Below, piece by piece: positions 52,386-63,106 of a stretch of DNA of 64,000 nt. The stretch spans positions 7,119,584 through 7,183,583 of the forward strand of contig NC_009142.1 of the NCBI RefSeq assembly GCF_000062885.1. The letters run 5' to 3'. Under the pieces are notes generated by a model. That model was not told the origin of the DNA. It did no database searches and worked only from the letters and a program-made list of their open reading frames with translations. Source of the DNA: Saccharopolyspora erythraea NRRL 2338. GTDB lineage: Bacteria; Actinomycetota; Actinomycetes; Mycobacteriales; Pseudonocardiaceae. Position numbers and translations under genes: made by a program. Position 1 is the first letter of the stretch. Every line of letters starts with the position of its first letter.

Positions 52386-53546
52386 TCAGTCGTGCGGGTA
52401 GGCGCCCATGGCGTCGACCACGGCTGTCTTGACCGAGGTGACGGCGAGCACGGTTCCCGGTTCGTAGTCCGGGTTCTGCTCGGTGGCGACCGCGCGGTAG
52501 CCGATGTACTCACCGGTGGCCGGGTCGATGATCATCTCGTAGCGCTGGTCGTCGTTGGCGATGCCGATCGCGACGCCCTGCCTGCCGTCGAGGTCGACCC
52601 CCTGCTCGGTGATCTCGACGCCCGGAACCATGGCCAGCGCGCGGTAGAGCGCCGCCCGCAGGTCTGCCGGCACTTGCCCGGTCTGCAGCGTGGTCCCGAC
52701 GTTGTGAACCATCTGGTAGTTGTCCATGACGGGTTCGTCGTAGGGGCTGCCGGCGGTGCTGCGCAGCGTCGCGTAGAGCGCTTCCGGCTCACGGGGCAGT
52801 GTGGCCATCCACTCCTGGGTCGGCTTCCCCCAGCCCGGTTCACCCGCGCAGGGCGGCGCACCTCCGTCAGCCGACTGGTTGGCGTAGAAGTCCCCGCAGG
52901 GAGATTTCCGCTCACCCTCGGGCCACCAGCTCGCGTAGACGTCCACCCCCGCGGCTTCGGCCTCTTCCCTGGTGCCCTTGACCCACTTCTCCTGGCCGGT
53001 GGTGGTCCGGCGCTCCAGCCACTCCTGCTTCTCGTCGGCGGGAATCCACCGCTCCCGGCGGTTCTCGGCCAGCACTCCGAAGGTGTCCCAGCCGGGGTGG
53101 AGGGTCACCATCTCCCAACCGTGGTGGGAGACGTAGCGGTACTGGCCTGGGCCCGGAGGCTGGTCCTGGGAGTGGATCGCGTCGGTCTTCTGGGCGGCTT
53201 CGCTCAGCGTTCCCGCCACCGCTTGGGAGATCCGCGGTGCGTCGCCGTTGAACGACACTGTCTGAAGCGCCGTGACACCGACGGCCAGCGCGGCAGCGGC
53301 AGCGGCGACGGTCACCCAGGAACGCCACGTGCGCTTCGGCCGTGCGATCGGAAGGACATCGTCGGCATCCGAATCCGGAACGCTCTGTGCTTCCTCCGGG
53401 TTTCCGGCGGCCCGCATCAGCATGCTGCGGGTCCGGTCGAGGGTGCGGGGATCGGTGTCCACGTCGCTGTGCAGGGCGCCCAGGGCCTCGTCGAGGTCGC
53501 GCTCCGACCACATCGTGCGGGTGTTGCTTCGGTCGTTGTCACGCAT
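52386..53546 (-). CDS. CU044_5270-family membrane protein, probable partner of the ECF sigma factor
   Basis: A 386-residue protein with a cytosolic N-terminus (about 1-75, MWSERDLDEALGALHSDVD), one membrane helix (WVTVAAAAAALAVGVTALQ, about 77-95) and a large extracellular domain with two Cys (GDFYANQ preceded by SPCG, and APPCAGE). The end DYEPGTVLAVTSVKTAVVDA and the PATGEYIGYRAV segment are like other CU044_5270 proteins, which are encoded directly after ECF sigma genes in actinobacteria and are presumed anti-sigma or signal-sensing partners. It overlaps the sigma gene by 8 bases. Confidence 0.83.
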   Translation of the reverse strand: MRDNDRSNTRTMWSERDLDEALGALHSDVDTDPRTLDRTRSMLMRAAGNPEEAQSVPDSDADDVLPIARPKRTWRSWVTVAAAAAALAVGVTALQTVSFNGDAPRISQAVAGTLSEAAQKTDAIHSQDQPPGPGQYRYVSHHGWEMVTLHPGWDTFGVLAENRRERWIPADEKQEWLERRTTTGQEKWVKGTREEAEAAGVDVYASWWPEGERKSPCGDFYANQSADGGAPPCAGEPGWGKPTQEWMATLPREPEALYATLRSTAGSPYDEPVMDNYQMVHNVGTTLQTGQVPADLRAALYRALAMVPGVEITEQGVDLDGRQGVAIGIANDDQRYEMIIDPATGEYIGYRAVATEQNPDYEPGTVLAVTSVKTAVVDAMGAYPHD

Positions 53547-54183
53547 GGCGGTTCGCCTCTTCGTCGATGTCCTCGGTGGTCTGTCGGGATGCCGCGCCGG
53601 GCGCGTTCTTGCGCAACTGCCTGCGCACCCGGTGTATCCGGGACCGCACCGTGCCGACCGGGATTCCCAGCACATCGGCGACTTCGGTGGAGTCCAGCCC
53701 GCCCCAGGCGGTCAGCAGCAGGGTGTCCCGGTCGGCGGGACTCAGCTCGGCCAGCGCGGCGGCGAGATCGTTCACGCTGGAGTGCGCGTCCACGGCTTCG
53801 GCGACTCTGGACTCGTGGCCGGCCGTGCTCACCTCGCTGGCGCGCACCATGCGCGCGGTGGCCCGCAGCCCACGCAGCTCCGTGCGCAGGTGCTTGCGCA
53901 GCAGGTTGGTGGCGATGCCGTAGAGCCAGGACCGCACATTGGCGCGTTCCGGGTCGTAGGACGCTCGATGGCGCAGTGCCGCCAGGAAGGTCTCGGCGAC
54001 CAGGTCGTCGGCCACCGACTCGTCGGTTCTTCGGGCGAGATATCGGTGCAGCGGCGCGGCGTACTCGTCGAACAGCCGGCCGAAAGTGGCCGTCGGATCG
54101 CCGGTCGTCAATGACGGGCGGTCCTCGTCCAGTGCCATCGCTGCACCCGCTTCGGGTTCCGAGAGGCTAGTTGTCGTCGACAC
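53539..54183 (-). CDS. ECF-type RNA polymerase sigma factor
   Basis: About 214 residues. Sigma2 region FDEYAAPLHRYLARR then SVADDLVAETFLAALRH and NVRSWLYGIATNLLRKHLR; sigma4 LSPADRDTLLLTAWGG with helix-turn-helix STEVADVLGIPVGTVRSRIHRVRRQL. The start is uncertain: GTG 54183, ATG 54138 and GTG 54219 are in frame; the conserved region begins after residue 30 in the longest. Its 3' end overlaps the CU044_5270 gene by 8 bases, so the two are co-translated. Nothing indicates the inducing signal. Confidence 0.9.
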   Translation of the reverse strand: MSTTTSLSEPEAGAAMALDEDRPSLTTGDPTATFGRLFDEYAAPLHRYLARRTDESVADDLVAETFLAALRHRASYDPERANVRSWLYGIATNLLRKHLRTELRGLRATARMVRASEVSTAGHESRVAEAVDAHSSVNDLAAALAELSPADRDTLLLTAWGGLDSTEVADVLGIPVGTVRSRIHRVRRQLRKNAPGAASRQTTEDIDEEANRHA

Positions 54184-54503
54184 ACCCGGTTCTTTCCCGC
54201 GAGCGGCCCGCGCGTTCACGGACCGACCGGGAGGTGCCGGTGTCGGTACCCCCGATGATCTCGACCCCCAGCTCGCCCAGACGCACAGGGAGCATGCTGC
54301 GACCGGCCTGCTGCTTCATGGACCAGCACTGGCTGCTGTGTCGTGACCGCGGCCGGATTCCCGACAAGGGGTAGCCACAAGGTGCTGGGGCGAGCCGACC
54401 GCACGCCCCAGAACCGCACTTCCGGAGACGGCTAGGCCAGGTTAAAGCTCAAGGCGACCAGGGCTGGGGAACTGGGCAAGCCCGTGCACTCCGGCCGACG
54501 GTC
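54184..54503. other. Intergenic region upstream of the sigma factor and repeats
   Basis: No gene is supported. It must hold the promoter of the minus-strand sigma gene; GTCGACGACAACTA lies at the very start. The rest up to hutI is occupied by the repeats listed below. Confidence 0.35.
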
Positions 54504-54654
54504 AGGCATCGCAAGGCGCGATGATGCGTTGCCCGGCAGTTCTCCCGCGCCGCTGATGCCCAGGACCCCGATCGCGACCACCCGGGCACGGTGCATGCGG
54601 CCGGAGGCCAGGCACCTCAGGGCGCGATGGCGCTTTGCCCCGCAGTTCTCCCGC
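54504..54654. repeat. Pair of imperfect 45-bp direct repeats
   Basis: Copies at 54504-54548 and 54610-54654 agree at 38 of 45 positions; both contain GGCGCGATG and end in GCAGTTCTCCCGC. They are 106 bases apart, with unrelated sequence between. They are not coding in any recognisable way. Confidence 0.7.
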
Positions 54655-54669
54655 TATATCCGCCTAGCC

Positions 54670-54732
54670 CCGAATCTCGTCCTCACCTACCCGAACCTCG
54701 TCATCCCCTGCCCGAACCTCGCCCTCCCCCGG
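54670..54732. repeat. Three tandem 21-bp repeats upstream of the hutI terminator
   Basis: Units start at 54670, 54691 and 54712 with CCGAA(T/C)CTCG(T/C)C. In one plus frame they read PNLVLTY, PNLVIPC, PNLALPR, but the ORF (54484-54762) has no ribosome site or family match. Confidence 0.75.
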
Positions 54733-54777
54733 AACTTCCCCTCGCCGGTCCCCGGCCCTTGAACGCAGCCGCGACCC

Positions 54778-54806
54778 GACCGGCCGCAAGGCCTCAGCGG
54801 CCGGTC
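54778..54806 (-). terminator. Hairpin over the hutI stop codon
   Basis: Ten-base perfect arms GACCGGCCGC (54778-54787) and GCGGCCGGTC (54797-54806); the hutI stop at 54796-54794 is in the loop. Confidence 0.6.
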
Positions 54807-55960
54807 ACGCGGACGCCCTTGCGCCAGACGGTGTGGGTGAGGGGGACGCCGGGGCGGTAGGCGAGCCAGGCGGTGCTCGGGGCTTCGAGGACCTGGACGT
54901 CGGCTCGCGCGCCCGGGCGCAGGACGCCTACGGCGTCCTCGCCGGCTTCGCGGCGCAGGGCGCGGGCGCCGCCCCAGGTCGCTGCGCGGATCGCCTCGTC
55001 GACGGTCATCCGCATCTGCAGGACCGCCGTGGTCACGCAGAAGCCCATCGACGAGGTGTAGGACGAGCCGGGGTTGCAGTTGGACGCCAGCGCGACGGTC
55101 GCACCCGCGTCCAGCAGCGCCCGCGCGTCGGGGAGCGGCTGGCGGGTGGACAGGTCGCAGGCGGGCAGCAGCGTGGCCACGGTGGCGGAACCGGCGAGGG
55201 CGTCCACGTCGGACTGGGTGAGGTAGGTGCAGTGGTCGACGCTCGCGGCGCCCAGCTCGACCGCGAGCGCCACTCCCGGTCCGGTGCCGAGCTGGTTGCC
55301 GTGCACGCGCAGCCCGAGGCCGCGCTCGGCCGCCGCGGTCAGCACGCGCCGGGACTGGTCGGCGTCGAAGGCGCCCTTCTCGCAGAAGACGTCGCACCAG
55401 CCGACGTGCGGCGCCACCGCGTCGAGCATCTCGCCGCAGACGAGGTCCACGTACTCGTCGGCGTCGGCCCCCGGCGGGACGAGGTGTGCGCCGAGGAAGG
55501 TCACCTCGTCGGCCTCGGCGGCGGCGACCACGGCGGCGCGCCGTTCGTCGGCGACCGTCAGCCCGTAGCCGGTCTTGGTCTCGACGAAGGTGGTGCCCTG
55601 GGCCGCGGCCTCGGCGATGTGGCGCCGGAGGTTCGCGGCCAGCTCGGCGTCGGTGGCGGCGCGGGTGGCCTCGACCGTCACCGCGATGCCGCCGGCCTCG
55701 TACGGCTTGCCGTCCATGCGCGCGGCGAACTCGGCGGTGCGGTCACCGGCGAAGACCAGGTGGGTGTGGCTGTCCACCCAGCCGGGCAGCGCCGCCCGTC
55801 CCTCCGCGTCGAACCGCTCGTCGGCGGCCGGGGCGGCGGTCGACGGTCCGATCCAAGCGATGCGCCCGTCCTCGACGACGAGTGCCGCGTCGGTGAGTTT
55901 GCCCAGCTCGTCGTCGTTGGTCGTGAGCTCGCCGATGCCGGTGATAACAGTGCTTGTCAT
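54794..55960 (-). CDS. hutI: Imidazolonepropionase
   Basis: A 388-residue amidohydrolase-fold enzyme. [21 protein letters not shown] gives the HxH metal ligands, [10 protein letters not shown] a substrate segment, LRVHGNQLG and SVDHCTYL further His, and ASNCNPGSS the Asn/Asp region of the family. It opens 4-imidazolone-5-propionate to N-formimino-L-glutamate, the third step of histidine breakdown. ATG 55960 has GAGGA about 13 bases upstream. It is the last gene of the M20-hutF-hutI group. Confidence 0.95.
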   Translation of the reverse strand: MTSTVITGIGELTTNDDELGKLTDAALVVEDGRIAWIGPSTAAPAADERFDAEGRAALPGWVDSHTHLVFAGDRTAEFAARMDGKPYEAGGIAVTVEATRAATDAELAANLRRHIAEAAAQGTTFVETKTGYGLTVADERRAAVVAAAEADEVTFLGAHLVPPGADADEYVDLVCGEMLDAVAPHVGWCDVFCEKGAFDADQSRRVLTAAAERGLGLRVHGNQLGTGPGVALAVELGAASVDHCTYLTQSDVDALAGSATVATLLPACDLSTRQPLPDARALLDAGATVALASNCNPGSSYTSSMGFCVTTAVLQMRMTVDEAIRAATWGGARALRREAGEDAVGVLRPGARADVQVLEAPSTAWLAYRPGVPLTHTVWRKGVRVTGR

Positions 55961-56054
55961 CGCTGAGTCATCCTCGCTGGTGGTGGCAGTGGCTGGAAGG
56001 TCGGCAGCGGTCCCTCGAACGCCGCGCGCCCCAGGTGCGCGGTGTCGTCAGGAC

Positions 56055-57377
56055 CTACAACAGCGCGGCGACCGAATCCCGCATGCGTTCGGCGAGATCC
56101 GGAACCAGCCGGTGGGTGCCGTCGCGGACGACCAGCCTGCCGTCCACAACGACGTCGCGCACGTCGTCCGCACTGGCCGCCGACACGACGGCCTCCGGTG
56201 GCACCCCCGCGAGCCGGGCGCTGTCGAGCCCGACAGCGACGAGGTCGGCGCGGGCCCCGGCACCGATCCATCCGGCGTCGCTCCAGCCGAGGGCGCGATG
56301 ACCGGAGGCGGTCGCCATCGTCACCAGGTCCGCGGGCGTGAAGTTGCCTCGCGTCTCCTGGCTCAGCCGCATGTAGGACTCCACCGCCTGCACCTCGGCG
56401 AACTGGTCGATCACCGAGTGGCCGTCGCTGCCGACCGACAGCGGACTGCCCGCGACGGCCAGTGCGCTCGCCGGACCGATGCCGTCGGCGAGGTCGGCTT
56501 CCGTCGTCGGGCACAGGCAGACGCCGGTGCCGCTACCGCCCAGCAGCGGGAGATCCCCCGGAGCCAGGTGGGTCGCGTGCACGGCGGTGGTGGACTCCCC
56601 CAGCGCGCCGTGCGACGCCAGCAGTTGCGTGGGCGTGCAGCCGTGCGCGGCCAGGCACGCCTCGTTCTCCGCGCGCTGTTCGGACAGGTGCGCGTGCAGC
56701 GGGGCGTCGGCGCCACCGGCCCACTCCACGACTCCGGGGATCGCTTCGGCCGGGACCGCGCGGACCGAGTGCAGCGCGGCACCCACGCGCACGTGGTCGC
56801 CCGCCGGCTTGAACTCGTCGACCCGGTCGGCCCACGCCGACACGTCACCGTCGGTGTAGCGGAGCTGGACCCCTTCGACGGGCTTGCCGAACCCGCCCGC
56901 GAGGTAGCAGGTGTCCAGCAGCGTCAACCGGATTCCGGCGTCGGCGGCGGCCTGCGCGAGCGCCGCCCCCATCGCGTTCGGGTCGGAGTAGCGCTGCCCG
57001 CCGGGCGCGTGGTGCAGGTAGTGGAACTCCCCGACGCAGGTCATGCCGGACAGCGCCATCTCGGCGAAGACCGCCGTCGCCAGCCGGTGGTAGCTCTCCG
57101 GGTCGAGCCGGGCCGCGACCTTGTACATCTGGTCGCGCCACGTCCAGAAGGTGCCCTTGCCTGCGCTGGTGCGCCCGCGCAGCGCCCGGTGGAAGGCGTG
57201 CGAGTGCGCGTTGGCCATACCGGGCAGCACCAGCCCGCCCAGCCTTCGCGCACCGCCAGGATCGTCCACTTCGGACACCGAGGTGATGCGCCCGTCCTCG
57301 GTCTCGACGAGCACCCCCGGCACCGGACCGCCGGGCAGCCACGCCCACTCGCACCAGTACGCGGTCGACACACCCAT
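56055..57377 (-). CDS. hutF: Formimidoylglutamate deiminase
   Basis: A 440-residue amidohydrolase. ANAHSHAFHRALRGRT contains the HxH pair, LHAHLSEQ the third His, HATHLAPGD the fourth and SVGSDGHSVIDQF the metal Asp. It deaminates N-formimino-L-glutamate to N-formyl-L-glutamate and ammonia, so this organism uses the five-step route and not HutG formiminoglutamase. ATG 57377 lies 4 bases after the stop of the M20 gene, so the genes are coupled. The open frame reaches 57425 but overlaps the upstream gene. Confidence 0.94.
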   Translation of the reverse strand: MGVSTAYWCEWAWLPGGPVPGVLVETEDGRITSVSEVDDPGGARRLGGLVLPGMANAHSHAFHRALRGRTSAGKGTFWTWRDQMYKVAARLDPESYHRLATAVFAEMALSGMTCVGEFHYLHHAPGGQRYSDPNAMGAALAQAAADAGIRLTLLDTCYLAGGFGKPVEGVQLRYTDGDVSAWADRVDEFKPAGDHVRVGAALHSVRAVPAEAIPGVVEWAGGADAPLHAHLSEQRAENEACLAAHGCTPTQLLASHGALGESTTAVHATHLAPGDLPLLGGSGTGVCLCPTTEADLADGIGPASALAVAGSPLSVGSDGHSVIDQFAEVQAVESYMRLSQETRGNFTPADLVTMATASGHRALGWSDAGWIGAGARADLVAVGLDSARLAGVPPEAVVSAASADDVRDVVVDGRLVVRDGTHRLVPDLAERMRDSVAALL

Positions 57378-57381
57378 CACG

Positions 57382-58581
57382 TCACCTCGCCAGATGTTCA
57401 AGGACGCGGGCCAGTGCCTGCGCACCGGCCTCGCAGTCGGCGAACTCCGCGTGTTCCTCCGGGGCGTGGCTGACCCCGGTGGGATTGCGGACGAACAGCA
57501 TCGCGGTCGGCACCTCGGCCGCCAGGATTCCCGCGTCGTGGCCGGCCCCGGTCGGCAGCAGCGGCGCGTCCTCCAGCAGTCCGCTCAGCTCGTCGCGCAG
57601 CGCGGGCTGGAAGTGCACCGTGTCGCCGTAGGACTCCTCGGTCACCACCACCTCGCAGCCCTCCTCGGCGGCGAACTCCCGCGCCCGCTCGGTGAGTTCG
57701 TCGACCACGGACCGCGTGGCGGCGTCCGTGGGCGACCGGGCGTCCAGCCAGAGGTCCACTGTGGATGGGATGACGTTGGTGCCGCCCGGGTTCGGGACGA
57801 GCCTGCCGACAGTGGCCCGCGCTCCCTCCACCCCGGCCGCCGCGCGACGGGCGGCGAGCACGAGCCGCGACGCGGGCAGCATCGGGTCGCGGCGGTCGGT
57901 GATGAGCGTGGCCCCGGCGTGGTTGCCCTGCCCGGAGAAGCGGAACCGCCACCGGCCGTGCGCCAGGATCGACGAGGCGACCGCGACCGGCCGCTCCAGG
58001 TCGACCAGCCCCCTGCCCTGCTCCACGTGCAGCTCGACGAACTGCCCGATCCTGCGCAGCGCCTCTTCGTCGCGGCCGACGCGGTCGGCTCGCATGCCCG
58101 CCGACCGCATCGCATCGGCGAAGCTGACGCCGTCGGGATCGCGCAGGCCGCGGGCCTTGTCCGGGTCGATCGTGCCCGCCAGGAGCCGGGAGCCCAGGCA
58201 GGGCACGCCGAACCGGCCGCCCTCCTCCTCGGCGAACACGACCACCGCCAGCGGGCGGCGCGGAACGAATCCGCTTGCGCGCAACGAGTCCACCGCCGCG
58301 AGGGAACTCACCACGCCGAGCGGCCCGTCGAACGCGCCGCCGCCGGGGACCGAGTCGAGATGGCTGCCGGTGACCACCGCGTCGTCCCCCGGCTCACCCC
58401 ACCAAGCCCAGAGGTTCGCGTTGCGGTCGGTCGTCACCCGCAGGTCCCTCGCCTCGGCCTGCTCCGCGAACCACTCGCGCAGCTCCATCTCGGCCGGGTC
58501 GAAGGCGTGGCGCGAGAAACCGCCGCGCCTGCGGTCGGTCCCCACGCCGTCGATCGCCGACAGCAACTCGCTCGTGGTCAT
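57382..58581 (-). CDS. M20-family amidohydrolase (allantoate amidohydrolase-like); candidate N-formylglutamate deformylase
   Basis: A 399-residue di-zinc hydrolase. TGSHLDSVPGGGAFDGPLG has the first His and bridging Asp, VFAEEEGGRFGVPCLGS the catalytic and metal Glu, VELHVEQGRGL and FSGQGNHAGAT the Gln/His of the substrate site, and GAGHDAG and NPTGVSHAPEE the last ligands. By sequence it is of the allantoate/N-carbamoyl-amino-acid hydrolase group. It lies directly before hutF, the same order as in Streptomyces hut loci as I recall. The pathway otherwise lacks HutG deformylase, so it may release formate from N-formylglutamate (inference). GAGGAG precedes ATG 58581. Confidence 0.88.
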   Translation of the reverse strand: MTTSELLSAIDGVGTDRRRGGFSRHAFDPAEMELREWFAEQAEARDLRVTTDRNANLWAWWGEPGDDAVVTGSHLDSVPGGGAFDGPLGVVSSLAAVDSLRASGFVPRRPLAVVVFAEEEGGRFGVPCLGSRLLAGTIDPDKARGLRDPDGVSFADAMRSAGMRADRVGRDEEALRRIGQFVELHVEQGRGLVDLERPVAVASSILAHGRWRFRFSGQGNHAGATLITDRRDPMLPASRLVLAARRAAAGVEGARATVGRLVPNPGGTNVIPSTVDLWLDARSPTDAATRSVVDELTERAREFAAEEGCEVVVTEESYGDTVHFQPALRDELSGLLEDAPLLPTGAGHDAGILAAEVPTAMLFVRNPTGVSHAPEEHAEFADCEAGAQALARVLEHLAR

Positions 58582-58643
58582 CTGCGCTCCTCGGTCCGCG
58601 AAAAACGTGTCGTAATAAAGAGGCGCGACCCCCCGCCGGTGAT

Positions 58644-58661
58644 TCACCCTCGATCGGGTGA
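58644..58661. promoter_or_regulatory. Inverted repeat upstream of the M20-hutF-hutI group
   Basis: TCACCC (58644-58649) and GGGTGA (58656-58661) with a 6-base spacer, 63-80 bases before the ATG at 58581. The less GC-rich TTTATTACG nearby (minus strand, about 58620-58612) may be the -10 region, so this group probably has its own promoter. Confidence 0.4.
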
Positions 58662-58773
58662 TCGTGGCTCCGGGCAGGGGCCATGGCGCTCCGGCCGGTC
58701 CCGACCAGCCCGACCGAACCCGCCCAACCGAACCGGTCCGGCCCCAACCCTGGCACCGAAAACGGGCTGCCAG

Positions 58774-58804
58774 CCCGGGCCCCGGCACCGAACCGGGGCC
58801 CGGG
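58774..58804 (-). terminator. Terminator after hutU
   Basis: Twelve-base perfect arms CCCGGGCCCCGG (58774-58785) and CCGGGGCCCGGG (58793-58804), starting 4 bases after the hutU stop on the minus strand. It separates hutHU from the M20-hutF-hutI group. Confidence 0.75.
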
Positions 58805-58808
58805 GAGG

Positions 58809-60461
<1,653 letters not shown>

Positions 60462-60510
60462 GACTACCTCCAGGGTTGTGCGGGCATCGCCCGTGCGGCG
60501 GGTACCGGGC

Positions 60511-62058
60511 TCACTCGTGGGCACCGGCTGTGTACTTGGCGACCGCCTCGCGCACCGCGCCGGAGCGGACCAGCTCGGCGGTGGCGGCGATCTCGGGAGC
60601 GATGTGGCGGTCGGGGCCGGGCCCGCCGACGCGGGTGCGCAGCAGGTCGCGGACGGCCGCGGTCGCCGGGGCCGGCTCCAGCGGCGCGCGCAGGTCCAGC
60701 GCCCGCGCCGCGGTCAGCAGCTCGACGGCCAGGACCGTGGTGAGACCGTCGACGGCGCGGCGCAGCTTGCGGGCCGCGTGCCAGCCCATCGACACGTGGT
60801 CCTCCTGCATCGCGCTGGTCGGGATCGAGTCGACCGACGCCGGGACGGCCAGCCGCTTGAGCTCGCTGACGACACCGGCCTGGGTGTAGTGGGCGATCAT
60901 GTGACCGGAGTCGACGCCGGGGTCGTCGGCCAGGAACGCGGGCAGACCGTGCGAGCGCGCCACGTCGAGCATCCGGTCGGTGCGGCGCTCGGCCATGCTC
61001 GCGACGTCGGTGAGCGGGATCGCCAGGAAGTCCAGCGCGTGCGCGAGGGGCGCGCCGTGGAAGTTGCCGTTGGACTCCACTCGCCCGTCGTCGAGCACGA
61101 CCGGGTTGTCGATGGCAGCGGCGAGCTCGCGGTCCGCGACGGTCTCGGAGTAGGCGACCGCGTCCCGCGCCGCTCCGTGCACCTGCGGTGCGCAGCGCAG
61201 CGAGTACGCGTCCTGGACCCGGTTGCAGTCGGGACCGCGGTGGCTGGCCACGATCGGCGAGTCCGCCAGCACCGCGGCCATCCGCGCGGCGGAGACGGCC
61301 TGTCCGGGGTGCGGGCGCAGCCGGTGCAGGTCGGCGGCGAAGACCCGGTCGGTGCCGAGCAGGGCCTCGACGCTCATCGCCGCCGTCACGTCGGCGACGT
61401 CGAGCAGGGCGGCGAGGTCGTGCTGGGCGAGCACGAGCATGCCGAGCATGCCGTCGGTGCCGTTGGTCAGCGCCAGCCCTTCCTTCTCGGCGAGCACGAC
61501 CGGTTCGATCCCGGCCTCGGCCAGCGCCTCGGCAGCCGGCCTGCGCACGCCCTGGGCGTCGGTGACCTCGCCCTCGCCGGTCAGCGCCAGCGCCACCGAC
61601 GCCAGCGGCGCGAGGTCCCCGGAGCAGCCGAGCGAGCCGAACTCGTGCACCACCGGCACGATGCCCGCGTTGAGCATCGCGAGCAGGGCGTGCGCGGTCT
61701 CCAGGCGGACGCCGGTGCGGCCGGTGGCCACCGTGCGCAGGCGCAGCAGCATGAGCGCCCGCACCACCTCGGCCTCCACCTCCGGGCCGGCGCCCGCGGC
61801 GTGCGAGCGCACGAAGGACTGCTGCAGCGCGGCGCGGCGGTCGCCCGGGATGTGGCGGACCGCGAGGGCGCCGAAACCGGTCGAGACCCCGTAGGTCGGG
61901 TGCGGGTCCGCCGCGAGCGCCTCGATGTGCTTGCGGGTCGTCGCGATGCCGTGTTCGGCGTGCTGGGTGAGTTCGACCCGGGCGCGGCCGCGGGCGACCT
62001 CGACCACCTGCTCGCGCGTCAGCGAGTCCGGGCCGATCCTGTGCGCGTTGTCGTGCAT
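60511..62058 (-). CDS. hutH: Histidine ammonia-lyase
   Basis: A 515-residue MIO enzyme. [12 protein letters not shown] and the MIO loop [13 protein letters not shown] (about 145-157) are present; the cofactor triad is Cys-Ser-Gly in place of Ala-Ser-Gly, which I remember also for Streptomyces Hut[16 protein letters not shown] and [15 protein letters not shown] complete the site. It removes ammonia from L-histidine to give urocanate. ATG 62058 gives the family length; the frame runs upstream to 62235 over the divergent regulator gene and should be ignored. Confidence 0.95.
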   Translation of the reverse strand: MHDNAHRIGPDSLTREQVVEVARGRARVELTQHAEHGIATTRKHIEALAADPHPTYGVSTGFGALAVRHIPGDRRAALQQSFVRSHAAGAGPEVEAEVVRALMLLRLRTVATGRTGVRLETAHALLAMLNAGIVPVVHEFGSLGCSGDLAPLASVALALTGEGEVTDAQGVRRPAAEALAEAGIEPVVLAEKEGLALTNGTDGMLGMLVLAQHDLAALLDVADVTAAMSVEALLGTDRVFAADLHRLRPHPGQAVSAARMAAVLADSPIVASHRGPDCNRVQDAYSLRCAPQVHGAARDAVAYSETVADRELAAAIDNPVVLDDGRVESNGNFHGAPLAHALDFLAIPLTDVASMAERRTDRMLDVARSHGLPAFLADDPGVDSGHMIAHYTQAGVVSELKRLAVPASVDSIPTSAMQEDHVSMGWHAARKLRRAVDGLTTVLAVELLTAARALDLRAPLEPAPATAAVRDLLRTRVGGPGPDRHIAPEIAATAELVRSGAVREAVAKYTAGAHE

Positions 62059-62112
62059 GAGTCCATACAACCTGGTTAACGGCGTCGCGGGCGGCTCGAT
62101 AGAGTGACTCTG

Positions 62113-62126
62113 TCTGAGATCCCAGA
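62113..62126. promoter_or_regulatory. HutR-like box between hutH and the IclR gene
   Basis: TCTGAGATCCCAGA. It fits TCTG-NN-AT-N-CCAGA, the core of the 14-bp motif that I remember for the IclR-type HutR of Corynebacterium glutamicum (TCTGwwATwCCAGA). It is 14 bases before the GTG of the IclR gene and 55 before the hutH ATG, between the two divergent units. Confidence 0.65.
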
Positions 62127-62140
62127 CGAAGGGAGCGGGC

Positions 62141-62923
62141 GTGGGCGGCAGCAGCGACGTGCCCGCGCTGCGGCGCGGGCTGGCCATCCTCGGCGTGCTG
62201 GCGGGACGGCCGGGACCGGTGTCGGCCGGGGTCATCGCCCGCGAGCTGGAGCTGCCGAGGTCGACGACGTACCACCTGCTGTCCGAGCTGGTCGCGGCCG
62301 GTTTCGTGACGCACCTGCCGGAGGAGCGGCGCTACGGGCTCGGCGTGGCGACCTTCGAGCTGGGCTCGGCGTACCTGCGCCACGACCCGCTGGAACGCCT
62401 CGCCGGGCCGCTGCTGCGCAAGCTCGTCGACCAGGTCGGGCGGACCGCGCACCTGGGAGTCCTGCACGGCGGCGAGTCGCTGTATCTGATCAAGGAGCGC
62501 CCGTCGCAGCCGCAGACGCTGGTCACCGACGTGGGTGTGCGGCTGCCCGCGCAGCTCACCGCGTCCGGCCGCGCGATGCTGGCGCACCTGCCCGCGGCGC
62601 AGGTCCGGGCGCTGTTCCCGTCCGCCGCGGGTTTCGTGCTGCGCACCGACCGCGGGCCGCGCAACCTGCCGGAGCTGCGGCGGGTGCTGGCGGCCGAGCG
62701 GCGGCTCGGGTGGACGGTGGAGGACGGCTACGTCACGGCGGGGTTCGCGTCGGTGGCGTGCCCGGTCTTCGACTACGGCGGCCGGCCGACGGCGTCGATC
62801 AGCGTGACCTTCCGGCACTTCTGCGACGGCGAAGGCGAGTGCGGGCAGACCTGGCCGGAGGTGGCCGAGCAGGTGGGCCGCACCGCGCGGGAGCTGACGG
62901 CCCGCATCGGCGGCCACGGGTAG
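62141..62923 (+). CDS. IclR-family regulator, probable HutR-type regulator of histidine utilisation
   Basis: A 260-residue regulator. N-terminal winged helix: ALRRGLAILGVLAGRPGPVS then ARELELPRSTTYHLLSELV; effector domain from about 85 with RTAHLGVLHGGESLYLIKE and ASVACPVFDYGGRPTASISV. GTG 62141 follows GGGAGC by about 3-4 bases. Divergent from hutHU with a HutR-like box in between, it very likely controls the hut genes, with histidine or urocanate as effector by analogy. Confidence 0.87.
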   Translation: MGGSSDVPALRRGLAILGVLAGRPGPVSAGVIARELELPRSTTYHLLSELVAAGFVTHLPEERRYGLGVATFELGSAYLRHDPLERLAGPLLRKLVDQVGRTAHLGVLHGGESLYLIKERPSQPQTLVTDVGVRLPAQLTASGRAMLAHLPAAQVRALFPSAAGFVLRTDRGPRNLPELRRVLAAERRLGWTVEDGYVTAGFASVACPVFDYGGRPTASISVTFRHFCDGEGECGQTWPEVAEQVGRTARELTARIGGHG

Positions 62924-63059
62924 CGAGTGCGCATGGGCGACGTCCTCACCACCCGTGACGAATGCGCTGGTCGACCTGTCGGCATCGGTGCCGCCGCTGC
63001 ACTGGGGACTCGCGCGGCACCGCGCGCACCGCGGACTGACAGCGCCTCCTGAAAAGCAC

Positions 63060-63091
63060 CGACGCCCGTGGTCCGGGGACCACGGGCGTCG
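63060..63091. terminator. Bidirectional terminator between the hut regulator and the binding-protein gene
   Basis: Fourteen perfect pairs (63061-63074 with 63077-63090), one more outer pair at 63060/63091, and a tip that opens into a loop. It lies between the converging genes ending at 62923 and 63107. Confidence 0.8.
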
Positions 63092-63106
63092 TCGTCGAAG
63101 GCGGCC

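Noticed and set aside
51311-54732. Tandem repeats considered as CRISPR arrays
   Set aside because: The 24-bp and 21-bp units are contiguous, without unique spacers, and no cas genes are present.
54484-54762. 92-residue ORF with PNLV repeats
   Set aside because: No ribosome site, mixed Arg/Pro-rich start, and the repeats are better explained as non-coding tandem DNA repeats.
60464-62917. 817-residue minus-strand frame covering hutH and the IclR gene
   Set aside because: It is out of frame with hutH and antisense to the IclR gene; both of the latter have full motif sets.
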